Assembly: GCF_010672085.1 (NCBI RefSeq)
Contig: NZ_JAAHHT010000003.1
Span: forward strand, 69,664-109,047
Direction of reading: 5' to 3'
Source of the DNA: Okeania sp. SIO3I5
GTDB lineage: Bacteria > Cyanobacteriota > Cyanobacteriia > Cyanobacteriales > Microcoleaceae
DNA length: 39,384 nucleotides
Positions 8,130 to 16,953 of the stretch are shown here, piece after piece (within the stretch, counting starts at the first letter, position 1; each line of letters starts with the position of its first letter). The position numbers and the translations under genes were made by a program. The notes beneath the pieces are model-generated. The model was not told the origin of the DNA. It made no database searches and saw only the letters and a list, made by a program, of their open reading frames with translations.

Positions 8130-9059
8130 ATGACAAGAAAATGGAGAGAGTATGGACCAAGATTTCTTGAGAGAGGAACTATGCCTTCAATCTTGCTAGG
8201 CGTAGGGAGTGCTGTAATGGGAATGTCAGCAATACCAATACTAACTCCTGCTGCTCCTGTATTCCTAGGCATTGGAGGAACAATTACAGGAGTGTCATTT
8301 TTGTGGACAGTAGTAGCTGGAGTTCAAGCTATCCCTGAAAGTATTAAAAAAGCAGTAGATGAAATCGGTAAATACAAATCAATAGATGAGTTAGATCAAA
8401 TGGAACCTATTCCTTTAAAGCTAGGTTTTATTGGAAGAAGCCGTGTTGGTAAAAGTAGTTTATTAAATCTTTTTTGTGAAATACCTGAAGATAAGGAAAA
8501 ATCAGGCAAAAATAAACAAGGAGATAGTACTGAAGTATTATATGCTTATATTCATTCAATTTTTTATGAAGAACAGGGTGGAAATAGTCAAATTTTAGCT
8601 GTTATTGATGGTAGTGGTGGTGGAAAGAAAAAAAGAGACTATCAATTATTTAAAATTGCAGAAAATGCAGATATTCTTTGTGTAATACTGGATCATACTT
8701 CTCAAGGATACGATCAATTGAAACAAGAGTTATATGAAATTCCTATAGGTCAAAATCGTTTAAAGGAGCATGAAGATTTTTTGGAAACTTTAAAAGAATA
8801 CTTAGAGGAAAACATAAACGAGTCTAAGAAAAAAAAGAAATTACAATGCATCCATTTTCTTATGAATAAAAAAAATTATTGGAAAAAACAAGATGAAAAT
8901 AATCTTGAAAACTGGTTTGATGATATTATTAGTGATTGGAAAAATAATAGAAAGTCTTTATCTAATCAAATCAGTGGTACTGTCCACTCAAATCGAAGCT
9001 CTGGTGATATTCAAGCACTAAGAAATGTAATTAGAAACATTATTATAAGTATTAACTGA
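8130..9059 (+). CDS. Membrane-anchored P-loop GTPase-like protein
   Basis: Protein of 309 residues. Residues 19-68 form a hydrophobic hairpin (ILLGVGSAVMGMSAIPI and VFLGIGGTITGVSFLWTVVAG), then a TRAFAC-type GTPase domain: G1 GRSRVGKS (102-109), a candidate G2 threonine near 134, and G3 DGSG (160-163) after a hydrophobic strand. The expected G4 NKxD reads NKKN (246-249), so guanine specificity is uncertain. A lysine-rich insert lies near 232-237. The C-terminal helix ends without further domains. It is followed after 15 bases by the gene at 9075, so the two are probably cotranscribed. Membrane GTPases with small membrane partners occur in predicted bacterial conflict systems, but no specific family is recognised. 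Confidence 0.7.
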   Translation: MTRKWREYGPRFLERGTMPSILLGVGSAVMGMSAIPILTPAAPVFLGIGGTITGVSFLWTVVAGVQAIPESIKKAVDEIGKYKSIDELDQMEPIPLKLGFIGRSRVGKSSLLNLFCEIPEDKEKSGKNKQGDSTEVLYAYIHSIFYEEQGGNSQILAVIDGSGGGKKKRDYQLFKIAENADILCVILDHTSQGYDQLKQELYEIPIGQNRLKEHEDFLETLKEYLEENINESKKKKKLQCIHFLMNKKNYWKKQDENNLENWFDDIISDWKNNRKSLSNQISGTVHSNRSSGDIQALRNVIRNIIISIN

Positions 9060-9074
9060 AATTAAGTATTTGTT

Positions 9075-9686
9075 ATGAAAACTTTAATAATAAATTCACC
9101 TATTGAGTTCGTTCTTTTGGGGCCTGTAGGAAGTAGAATGTCTGTTCTTGCTAAGAGCGAACAAGCCAGTGTTAATCTAATTGCTCACTATATTATTGAA
9201 TATGAAAAAGGTGAAAAAATTAAATATTTTTCTTCTTTATTTTTAAGATTAAGTGATAGTCCTGAAATTCACTATATCAAAAGTAATTCTATTAATAATC
9301 TATCTAATGCTAATTATAGCGATCAACCTTCAACAAGTGATAAAGATGATCCTCGTAAAAGTCGTATGATTTTCTGTTGGAATGGCTTTAGCAATCTCAA
9401 GGATACAAGTTTTGTTCAAGACGAGTTTTCTCAATACACATCAGATATTGTCAAAGCACTAATTGAAGAAGACAAAGATGAGGTTGAATGGGTTATTGCT
9501 CCAATTGTATATAGGTGTACAAAAATCAATGAAAAGTACCAAAATAAAATTAGATTTTTGAGATTAGTTTTAAATGTCATATTCATTGTACTAATGATAA
9601 CTTTTATTTTAAGTTCCTATGAATTAATTAAACATTCTGATTTCCTTCTTCCTAACCCTCCGAGACCTACTTCTGTTCCCTACTAG
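9075..9686 (+). CDS. Tail-anchored protein with degenerate P-loop, GTPase partner
   Basis: Protein of 203 residues, unrecognised. The start (IEFVLLGPVGSRMSVLA, 11-27) looks like a hydrophobic strand plus Walker A in which the GK of GxxxxGKS is replaced by RM, so it should not bind nucleotide in the usual way. The next part (HYIIEYEKGEKIKYFSSLFLRLSD) is mixed alpha/beta, followed by a polar linker (70-95) and a helical acidic stretch (VQDEFSQYTSDIVKALIEED). A single membrane helix near 162-184 (LRLVLNVIFIVLMITFILSSY) leaves a short proline-rich tail. The N-terminal domain probably faces the cytosol. The 15-base gap from the GTPase gene suggests one operon and a joint function at the membrane. 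Fold and role are unknown. Confidence 0.6.
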   Translation: MKTLIINSPIEFVLLGPVGSRMSVLAKSEQASVNLIAHYIIEYEKGEKIKYFSSLFLRLSDSPEIHYIKSNSINNLSNANYSDQPSTSDKDDPRKSRMIFCWNGFSNLKDTSFVQDEFSQYTSDIVKALIEEDKDEVEWVIAPIVYRCTKINEKYQNKIRFLRLVLNVIFIVLMITFILSSYELIKHSDFLLPNPPRPTSVPY

Positions 9687-9737
9687 GAGATTTATTTTGC
9701 ACGACTACTTAGTTATGTTAATTCTGATAATAAAGAA

Positions 9738-9780
9738 GCGAATTTCCATTGTCCGGCGTACTAACTGCTCATTCACATCA
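9738..9780 (-). pseudogene. 43-bp duplicate fragment of the DUF697 GTPase gene
   Basis: 41 of 43 bases match 10812-10854, an internal coding part of the GTPase at 10275-11708 (DVNEQLVRRKMEIR region). No other part of that gene is recognisable around it. It is either the last trace of a second copy or a short copied patch. The flanks, 9687-9886, hold no gene. Confidence 0.75.
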
Positions 9781-9886
9781 GATGAAAACATCTCATGTTA
9801 TCTCATATAAAATCAATAAAAGAGATTATTAGAGCTTCTATTTCTATGTAGATGCACAAATTTCATTGAGTTGACCTTTGGAAAGA

Positions 9887-10209
9887 TTAAAGTCGCTTTG
9901 CGCTTATTATTCGTAAAGTCTTTCCAGTTTTAGGATTTGTAATATATGTCCATACTCTGTTGTTAATATCAATCAATACTCGATCTCCTACTTTTACACC
10001 GATCTTCTCTCCATAGACAACATTGTAATAATTTCCAGTTGCTGAAAAAACGTTTATACTACAACCATTATTGTTACAACCTACGATTTTACAATAGAAA
10101 ATGCAAAAGTTTCAGCTAAAGCCGGTTGAGATAGATTAGCGACTGACGCAAAAACAACTAATGCTGGAACACTTGATAGCATAGATGATGCTAGATACTT
10201 TTGATTCAT
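9887..10209 (-). pseudogene. Frameshifted small exported protein
   Basis: From ATG 10209 the first frame gives a clear signal peptide (MNQKYLASSML..., VVFASVANLSQPALA, then AE) and stops at 10081. From about 10111 the next frame continues as NFCIFYCKIVGCNNNGC..., VYGEKIGVKVGDRVLIDI, TYITNPKTGKTLRI and ends at 9887. Adding one base near 10111 would give an uninterrupted protein of about 108 residues. The mature part has paired cysteines and a small beta-barrel look, but no family is recognised. Either a recent pseudogene or a sequencing error; reads would decide. Confidence 0.6.
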
Positions 10210-10274
10210 TGAAGTTTTGAACCTTATGGTTTTTTTGATAGTTTTACTATAGCTAGGGTTTGCTGAAAAAGTCT

Positions 10275-11708
10275 CTATTGTTGTTGATTACTAAAATTTT
10301 TTATATCTAATTTAGCTATTAATTCTTCCTTAATACGACCCATAATCGAATTTTCATCCAAAGATGCCAAAATATTATTCACCACGGCTTTCGGACTTTC
10401 CTCTCCCCAAGATGCACCATTAGCTAGATATGTTTTAGTTATTTGCCCAATTCCATAAGACGATAAACCTCCTACTGCTGCTTGAGTCACTGCAACAGAC
10501 AAATAAGGCGCTAAAGACAATCCTCCAGTAACAGGCGCAGCTAAACCTAATAATCCTTTCAGAGAACTTAATCCCAGATTTGCCACTAATTCACTGGCAG
10601 TTATACCACCCATACTAATAGCTATCTTTTGCAATAAATCTACTGCTCCACTTTGACTCATCTGAATGCCATACAACTTTGATAAAGTCAAAATCATAGC
10701 TACATCAATTATCGCCCCACTCAGAATATCTACCACAGTTACAGGGTTGAGAGCGATCGCCATTGCCTTAGTCATTACTCCTTTCCAAATAACTCGCTCT
10801 GCACTTTGGCAGCGAATTTCCATTTTCCGGCGTACTAACTGCTCGTTCACATCATCAGCATAGAGCATACTATTGAGCGCCACTAAAGATTTACCTTCTC
10901 GGTCTAAAATTTCCAATATTTTCAGCTTTAAATCTTCTACTTGAGGTTCTCCTCGTAGCATCTCTACTTTAAGACTACCATCGGAACGTTGCACCGCCTT
11001 AGCTACAAGTGGAGATGCTGCTGCCATAACTATTTCATTTGGTGAGAGTAATTCACGGACTCGTTCGTCGCGAATTTTATTGTATATAGCTAATCTATCT
11101 GCTTCTGGGTATTGGTCTATTTTGTTAAACACCAGCAAAATTGGTTTACCAGCATCTCGTAAGTAAGAAAGAGCTTCATATTCTACTTGAGTAATATCTC
11201 CTGCTACAGCAAATAGAAGTAAATCTGCCTGTTTTGCCACCTGTCGGGCCATTAATTCCCTAGTTTGTCCGTCTACTTCATCTATACCAGGGGTATCAAT
11301 CAGTTCCACTTGAGATATTCTGTAGGAAGTTAGAGAATTTGTAGATGATGATTCTATTTCCGTTAAATTATCTCTCCCTAATTCCCATTGTCTAATTTTT
11401 GTCGTTTTAGTGACACCATGAATAGGACCTGTTTCAAAGATTTTTTCTCCTAGTAAAGCATTGAGAAGAGAAGATTTACCTCTACCTACCATGCCAAATA
11501 CAGCAATATAAACAGAAGCTTTTTCTAATTTTTCTAACATTGATTCTAACCCAGAAATTTCTGAGTCTAATCCTACTCTTTCTTCTGGAGTTAAATCCAG
11601 ATTAGTTACGATATCTTTTAAAGCATCTTTAGCGTTACAGATGTTAAGTTCTGCTTGAATATCTGCAAAGCTTGATATTGTTTTGTCTAGTTCTTGATCT
11701 AGATTCAT
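10275..11708 (-). CDS. Era/dynamin-like GTPase with DUF697 C-terminal region
   Basis: Protein of 477 residues. GTPase motifs are complete: G1 GMVGRGKSS (72-80), G2 threonine in GVTKTTK (98-104), G3 DTPG (138-141), G4 NKID (195-198) and a G5-like AAAS (229-232). An N-terminal helical region (1-65) precedes them. The C-terminal part (about 305-445) is hydrophobic and glycine/alanine-rich (NPVTVVDILSGAIIDVAMIL; LLGLAAPVTGGLSLAPYL), as in DUF697 proteins, suggesting membrane association. Cyanobacteria often carry several such GTPases; their roles are poorly known, with membrane remodelling or stress proposed. It is convergent with the GTPase pair at 8130-9686. A fragment of it is duplicated at 9738. 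An 'agggtttgctga' family A end lies just past the stop codon (near 10255). Confidence 0.85.
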   Translation of the reverse strand: MNLDQELDKTISSFADIQAELNICNAKDALKDIVTNLDLTPEERVGLDSEISGLESMLEKLEKASVYIAVFGMVGRGKSSLLNALLGEKIFETGPIHGVTKTTKIRQWELGRDNLTEIESSSTNSLTSYRISQVELIDTPGIDEVDGQTRELMARQVAKQADLLLFAVAGDITQVEYEALSYLRDAGKPILLVFNKIDQYPEADRLAIYNKIRDERVRELLSPNEIVMAAASPLVAKAVQRSDGSLKVEMLRGEPQVEDLKLKILEILDREGKSLVALNSMLYADDVNEQLVRRKMEIRCQSAERVIWKGVMTKAMAIALNPVTVVDILSGAIIDVAMILTLSKLYGIQMSQSGAVDLLQKIAISMGGITASELVANLGLSSLKGLLGLAAPVTGGLSLAPYLSVAVTQAAVGGLSSYGIGQITKTYLANGASWGEESPKAVVNNILASLDENSIMGRIKEELIAKLDIKNFSNQQQ

Positions 11709-11940
11709 TTTCAGATATTTTTAACTTAAAAAATAAATAACTTTTTATAGATATTAGTTTTAGTTTTTTGAGAGTTTTATTCCTATAATTAGCCAGTATA
11801 TTCAGTATATTTTTCAAATATATTACAAGAGTTAAAAATGGGAATTCAGTCTCTAAATTCTCTAATCAGAGTTTATTTTATGATAATCTCATTTATCTGA
11901 CTACTTACATAATGTCTCTTTGAATACCCAAAATTTATAT

Positions 11941-12711
11941 TTTTGGAAATTAGGGAATAGGGAGCAATTTGAAAGAGCAAAACATTTTTTTTTATGTCTA
12001 ATTAATGAGACTTGAGCTAAATGCTTATTTTGGAAATAGGGAATAGGGAGGAGTTTAAAATAGCAAAACATTTTTTTTATGTCTAATTAATGAGACTTGA
12101 GCTAAATGCTTATTTTGGAAATAGGGAGGAGTTTAAAATAGCAAAACATTTTTTTTATGTCTAATTAATGAGACTTGAGCTAAATGCTTATTTTGGAAAT
12201 AGGGAATAGGGAGCAATTTGAAAGAGCAGAACATTTTTTTTTATGTCTAATTAATGAGACTTGAGCTAAATGCTTATTTTGGAAATAGGGAATAGGGAGC
12301 AATTTGAAAGAGCAGAACATTTTTTTTTATGTCTAATTAATGAGACTTGAGCTAAATGCTTATTTTGGAAATAGGGAATAGGTAGCAATTTGAAAGAGCA
12401 AAACATTTTTTTTTATGGCTAATTAATGAGACTTGAGCTAAATGCTTATTTTGGAAATAGGGAATAGGGAGCAATTTGAAAGAGCAGAACATTTTTTTTT
12501 ATGGCTAATTAATGAGACTTGAGCTAAATGCTTATTTTGGAAATAGGGAATAGGGAGCAATTTGAAAGAGCAAAACATTTTTTTTTATGGCTAATTAATG
12601 AGACTTGAGATAAATGCTTATTTTGGAAATAGGGAATAGGGAGCAATTTGAAAGAGCAAAACATTTTTTTTTATGGCTAATTAATGAGACTTAATATAAA
12701 TGCTTACATTG
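11941..12711. repeat. Tandem array, nine copies of an 86-bp unit
   Basis: The anchor 'attaatgagactt' starts at 12001, 12086, 12164, 12250, 12336, 12422, 12508, 12594 and 12680. Periods are 85, 78, then six of exactly 86. The 78-bp spacing reflects loss of one GGGAATA heptamer. Each unit holds GGGAATA text, a long T-tract followed by ATG, and 'ttgagctaaatgcttatttt'. The unit is not a multiple of three, so it is not a coding repeat. Copies 1-5 read 'atgtctaatt' and copies 6-9 'atggctaatt', which suggests block expansion. Confidence 0.95.
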
Positions 12712-14427
12712 ATTGAATCATTTCACTTTCTTTTTGGAAAAAAAATTTACTGTAAGTTGTGAAGAGTCATAATTCATAAGTCTCGGTTCATATTTTATTT
12801 GTCTATTAGACTTCTTGCAGAAGTCAGGCAATAGGCAATAGGCAATAGAGAATGAAATTGTTGATTTCACAGCTAGTATTGATTGAATTTTTACTTTTGC
12901 CATAGGTCTATTGGCACTTATTAAGCATTTCTTAAAGGCAAACCTAAAGCTAATTTTTTAGTTAAAGAGACATCTGAATCAGGTAGCTTAATTACAAAGA
13001 GAGTATTTGTCAAATAATTTTATCGTAAGCATTCAGCTCAAAGCAGTCAGCTAGAGCGCAAATATATAGACATAGGCGTGAAAATTAAAAATAAAATCAA
13101 TTTTTATCAATAAATTATCAATTACTTCTCGTTCCAGTTAAGTGTTCCCTCTTTTCTAGAGAGGTCTAATGAATAATTCCTTGTCAGGTTAAAGGAGCGT
13201 ACTAAAGTTTTAACTTTTAATTCTCCCTGAATTTCAAAGGTTGCTTTTACTTCTTTAGCTGATAGCTAATAGCTGATGGCTGAATGGTGACATTTTATCA
13301 AATTCATATAAGGATGAAAAAATATCTAGAAAAACACCCAAATTTTATTTAGACATTTACGCTATATTCTGATAATCATTTATCAATAAAATATTCTTGT
13401 TCTTGTAATTAAAAATCTTCTTTGTCTCATCTTAGCGCGAAATTTTAAAAAACTACTGTTCCTCAGAACAGGGAAAGCTTAACTAGGAAAAGATAATCAG
13501 AGGTTTTGGTATTTTAATTGGTTATTAATTTTTGTCTATTTACAAAATCATAGTCTTTTTTTTAATTTCAATGACTAACAAAAATTACACAATTTTTATA
13601 TAAAATGTTTTTCCAACTGTTCCCTGTTCTCTATTCCCTGCTATATAATTAATTCATAATTAACTTATAGCTTTTCTCAGTAAGTATCAAGTACACTTTT
13701 AGTTTTTATTTTTTTCCTTTTACCTAAAACAAACAAACTTTTTACCTCATCAGTATGGAAATTGGTATATCTGGCAAAAATTATATATTTTTAAACTACT
13801 TTAATAATCTGCAATTAATTATGTAACTAGAGTTTTGATAGGTTTTGCCATGCTAACACAACCTCTAGACTAAAATTTCTCAACCCTCATTACTATCTTA
13901 TCTACATTTTCTGATTTTGTAGCTATAAATTAACTTTTTAATAAAAAGATTTTTTTTCCAGTGCTTCTATTGCCTTTCCCTTAGGTTTTTCTTGAGGGGT
14001 TTCAAAGTATCGACTGACTTCAAACATTTTAGTTCAGCCAATTATTCACACCAGATTTTTTTTCTTGCATAGTATTATTTAATCTGATACTTGAGTGTAA
14101 AAAAAGTAACTACTCAAGGGATACTAAATTTTGACTGATTATCCACCTTTAAGTATTTGCCAAAGTAATGTTTATTTACTCACGAAATAAACCAATCAAT
14201 ATTTATCCCTTTCCATTTTTGAGTCCTAGGGAGTATTCAAAAATAGGAGTAGTAGCAAAAAAAAAATAATTTTTGCAGTTTATACCATCAAAATTATAGA
14301 AATATACCAACCAATATAATTAGCACCCTGTTAAGTTGTAAAATTTTACTCCAGACTTTTTTTGACTTTTCAAAATTCTTCTGTTAGTCAAGTTACTATT
14401 ACCTTGTTGAGAAAGGTCTTAAATCTT
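12712..14427. other. Non-coding interval with an inverted-repeat element
   Basis: No convincing gene in 1.7 kb; an open frame at 12718-12903 (minus) lacks any family signal. CATTCAGCT near 13030 and its counterpart ...GGCTGAATG ending at 13286, with AGCTGAT/AGCTAAT heptamers inside, outline a MITE-like unit of about 257 bp. Related text lies at 3305-3330 and 3975-4000. The rest is AT-rich, with several T-tracts. Confidence 0.45.
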
Positions 14428-15741
14428 CTAACGAATTAAAGATAGATCGACCTTGCCAAAATTGGTAGTTAATGCAACTTGTACATTTTCTAATCCTTTT
14501 ACTAACCACATAACTGATTCTCTTGTGTATGTTTCATAATGATTAAATAGTATGGCAAATCGCTTTTCTAAGTATGGTTTGACTCGATAACAAACTAAAA
14601 CTATTTTTAGTAGGAGGCTAGTAGTTGCTATGGGACCCATATTAGACATCAAGTTGAGAAATAAAAAATGCTGTGGTTTTTGAATGCTTTCTACAACTAA
14701 AAATCCTAACATTTGATTACAGGTTCTCATCAGTAAAAAGTCATTAAATTTTTGATCATCATTGTGAGGCATCGTATTTTTTAGTTGCTTATATAGTTTG
14801 TCTTTGAACTGATACTTGACAGTTCTGGAATCTACATCAAAGGATGTGCTTAAATATTCATAGAAACTTTCTTTAAAGTGACCATAAGATTGAGGTTGTC
14901 TAGCATGATTTAGGAAACTTTTTGCATAATCTTGGTAGTTATAACCATTTTCAACTTTACCTACAAATTGTTTAATAGATGATAATAATTCCCGATCACT
15001 TAAAAGAGTAGGATTTTGAATTTTGTTTGTATTTTCACAGCTTGACTCTGTAAAGGTTGAATCTTGAAACTTTGAAGTAGTTATTAGTCTCTGTCTAATT
15101 TGATGAGTCACATAGTGAGATAAGTCTATTTCAAATTTTCTCTGTTTTTGTCGTTGCATCTTTTTAATAGCTTGTTGATGTTCATAACTATTGTCTGAGG
15201 TAATTAAACAATGTTGGTATAAGTAAGGATAACGTGGAATTAGAGTTCTCAAAGGTTGAACTAAAGCACTATGAGTGTTTCTATAACTTCTCGTTCCTTG
15301 GTTAATTATTTCTGCAAAACGTTTTAAAGTTAAATACTGCTCACTTGTTGTGAATGTCTTAATCAGGTCAAGTAATTTCTTGTTGCTACGAGAACCGTAG
15401 TAACGTTGTGGTGTTGGATTTTCGATACTATCAAAAAGTTTAATTAAGTCTAGCAACACATCTTTTTTATAGTTATAGGGTCGCTTTCTATTAATAATTA
15501 TATGACAGCAACGATTTAGGATAAAATTAAATTCTTCATCAACTTGTAATAAGGCGATAATTTTTTCTAGTGCTTTAGCTACTTCTTTTTCAGGATATCC
15601 AGAACCTTTAATAAATAAAATTCTAAACCTTTCAATTATCTCTTCTGATGACTCTAGGTCTATCAATTTGAGAAAATGGTTATAGATATACTGTTCATAC
15701 TGAGATTTGTCTGGTCGATCTTTATCCATCAAGTTTTTCAT
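14428..15741 (-). CDS. Conserved-looking hypothetical protein, 437 aa
   Basis: Not recognised. Predicted all-helical and cytosolic, with charged helices (EEIIERFRILFIKGSG; EKEVAKALEKIIALLQVDEE), a basic, glutamine-rich stretch near 190-210 (QQAIKKMQRQKQRKFEIDL), a polar linker near 220-245, and a more hydrophobic C-terminal third (LMRTCNQMLGFLVVE; NLMSNMGPIATTSLLLKIVLV; LFNHYETYTRESVMWLVKGLENV). No metal, nucleotide or catalytic motif is visible. It stands alone, with more than 1 kb of non-coding DNA on both sides. Its length, uninterrupted frame and codon use like the neighbours argue for a real gene. Confidence 0.7.
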   Translation of the reverse strand: MKNLMDKDRPDKSQYEQYIYNHFLKLIDLESSEEIIERFRILFIKGSGYPEKEVAKALEKIIALLQVDEEFNFILNRCCHIIINRKRPYNYKKDVLLDLIKLFDSIENPTPQRYYGSRSNKKLLDLIKTFTTSEQYLTLKRFAEIINQGTRSYRNTHSALVQPLRTLIPRYPYLYQHCLITSDNSYEHQQAIKKMQRQKQRKFEIDLSHYVTHQIRQRLITTSKFQDSTFTESSCENTNKIQNPTLLSDRELLSSIKQFVGKVENGYNYQDYAKSFLNHARQPQSYGHFKESFYEYLSTSFDVDSRTVKYQFKDKLYKQLKNTMPHNDDQKFNDFLLMRTCNQMLGFLVVESIQKPQHFLFLNLMSNMGPIATTSLLLKIVLVCYRVKPYLEKRFAILFNHYETYTRESVMWLVKGLENVQVALTTNFGKVDLSLIR

Positions 15742-16331
15742 GTTATGTATTCCCTAATTTAGTTTTTTTTTGTTCCAGTACCTTTAGCTATGCAAACAAT
15801 TGCTAATCTCTGGTGAATGCTGAAGCTGTCTATAAGATTTTCTACAAGATAGCTGTTGACTTTGCTACATATAGTTTCTACCTAGATACTTTCTCAAAAA
15901 AAATCATATCTGGTAGCACCTAACACTTTAATTATACGGTTTACTAATTTCTATTACTCTCATTATCTTCATAATTTACGGGGTTTTTATGAAGTTTTGG
16001 TAAAGATTTACCAGAATATAGTAGATATATATTAATTTAACTGAGTTATCAATAATTATCAACTTTTGAACCAAATAGGATTTTTTACCACTTGGTTACT
16101 ATCAGCATCAAAAAATACTACATTTTTTAATTGCTATTAATATATGATTAACTATGTTTGTAGATATTATTTGTAGATATTAATTGTTAAGCAGCTAGGG
16201 GTGTAGTATATAGGACTTGCTCTTACTCTGAGATGAGTTAGAGAAAACTTAAATTACTACAGGTATCCTCAATGGGACATGAACAGTAACCTTCGATAAA
16301 AGTCTGGGAAAATCTAAAGGTTGAGACATGG
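15742..16331. other. Non-coding leader region of the 437-aa gene
   Basis: AT-rich, with no gene, tRNA or convincing inverted repeat seen. It separates the 437-residue gene, transcribed leftwards, from the dispersed repeat at 16332. Confidence 0.4.
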
Positions 16332-16545
16332 GTCATTTCAGTTCTCAGTTCTCAGTTATCAGTAACACTCGCTAAGGCCAGAGGTTTGAAATACTGAAGT
16401 TTATTTTCTCTTGGTCGATTGGATATGGTTAGGTAACCCATCCATCCCACCCTACGGGAAGCTTTCCTTACGGAATGCTTCGCAAACGCTAACGACCGCT
16501 TTTTATCCCCTTGAAATGGCAGGCTATTTACCTGATTTTTTTTGC
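16332..16545. repeat. Dispersed repeat, family D
   Basis: Starts with 'gtcatttcagtt' and TCAGTTC/TCAGTTA heptamers, has 'ttgaaatactgaa' in the middle, and ends with 'atccccttgaaa', 'aggct' and 'cctgatttttt'. The same order of blocks appears at 25822-25972 and 26885-26998. The copy here carries an extra palindromic patch near 16450-16490 (CTACGGGAAGC / GCTTCGCAAACGC). Overlapping short frames on both strands are products of the repeat, not genes. The following 400 bases up to murF hold nothing recognisable. Confidence 0.6.
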
Positions 16546-16953
16546 TCAACAACCTATAGTTTAAGTCATAAGTCAAGAGTTAAATTGGCAACACAGACTA
16601 AGTTTGAGAGGAGCTAGAATCTCAAGAGTAGTAATGGCGACTGCTATACATTTTTCACAACCTATTTACGGTAATGATCTACACCATTTTTGATAATTCA
16701 AAGATTACTAGGTTTGATCATAATTTTACCTTAAATTAGAGTAATACGACATGATATTTTCGCCTCATCTCACTTTGAAATTATGACAATACTTGCAAAC
16801 TTTAAAAAAAAATCATCTAGACTTTTGATAATTCTTTAAACTTTTTATTTTGCCTTAGTTACTCAGTTAGCACCCAGAAAATAAGTTGAGTTCAACAACA
16901 GCAAATACTCTTATATAATTATTATACATCTTTCAAGAGGATTGCCAATAGCT

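Noticed and set aside
12718-12903. Minus-strand 61-codon open frame after the 86-bp array
   Set aside because: No family signal, contains heptamer text in its middle, and no ribosome binding site.
16352-16617. Overlapping open frames on both strands
   Set aside because: They fall in a dispersed repeat and resemble no protein family.
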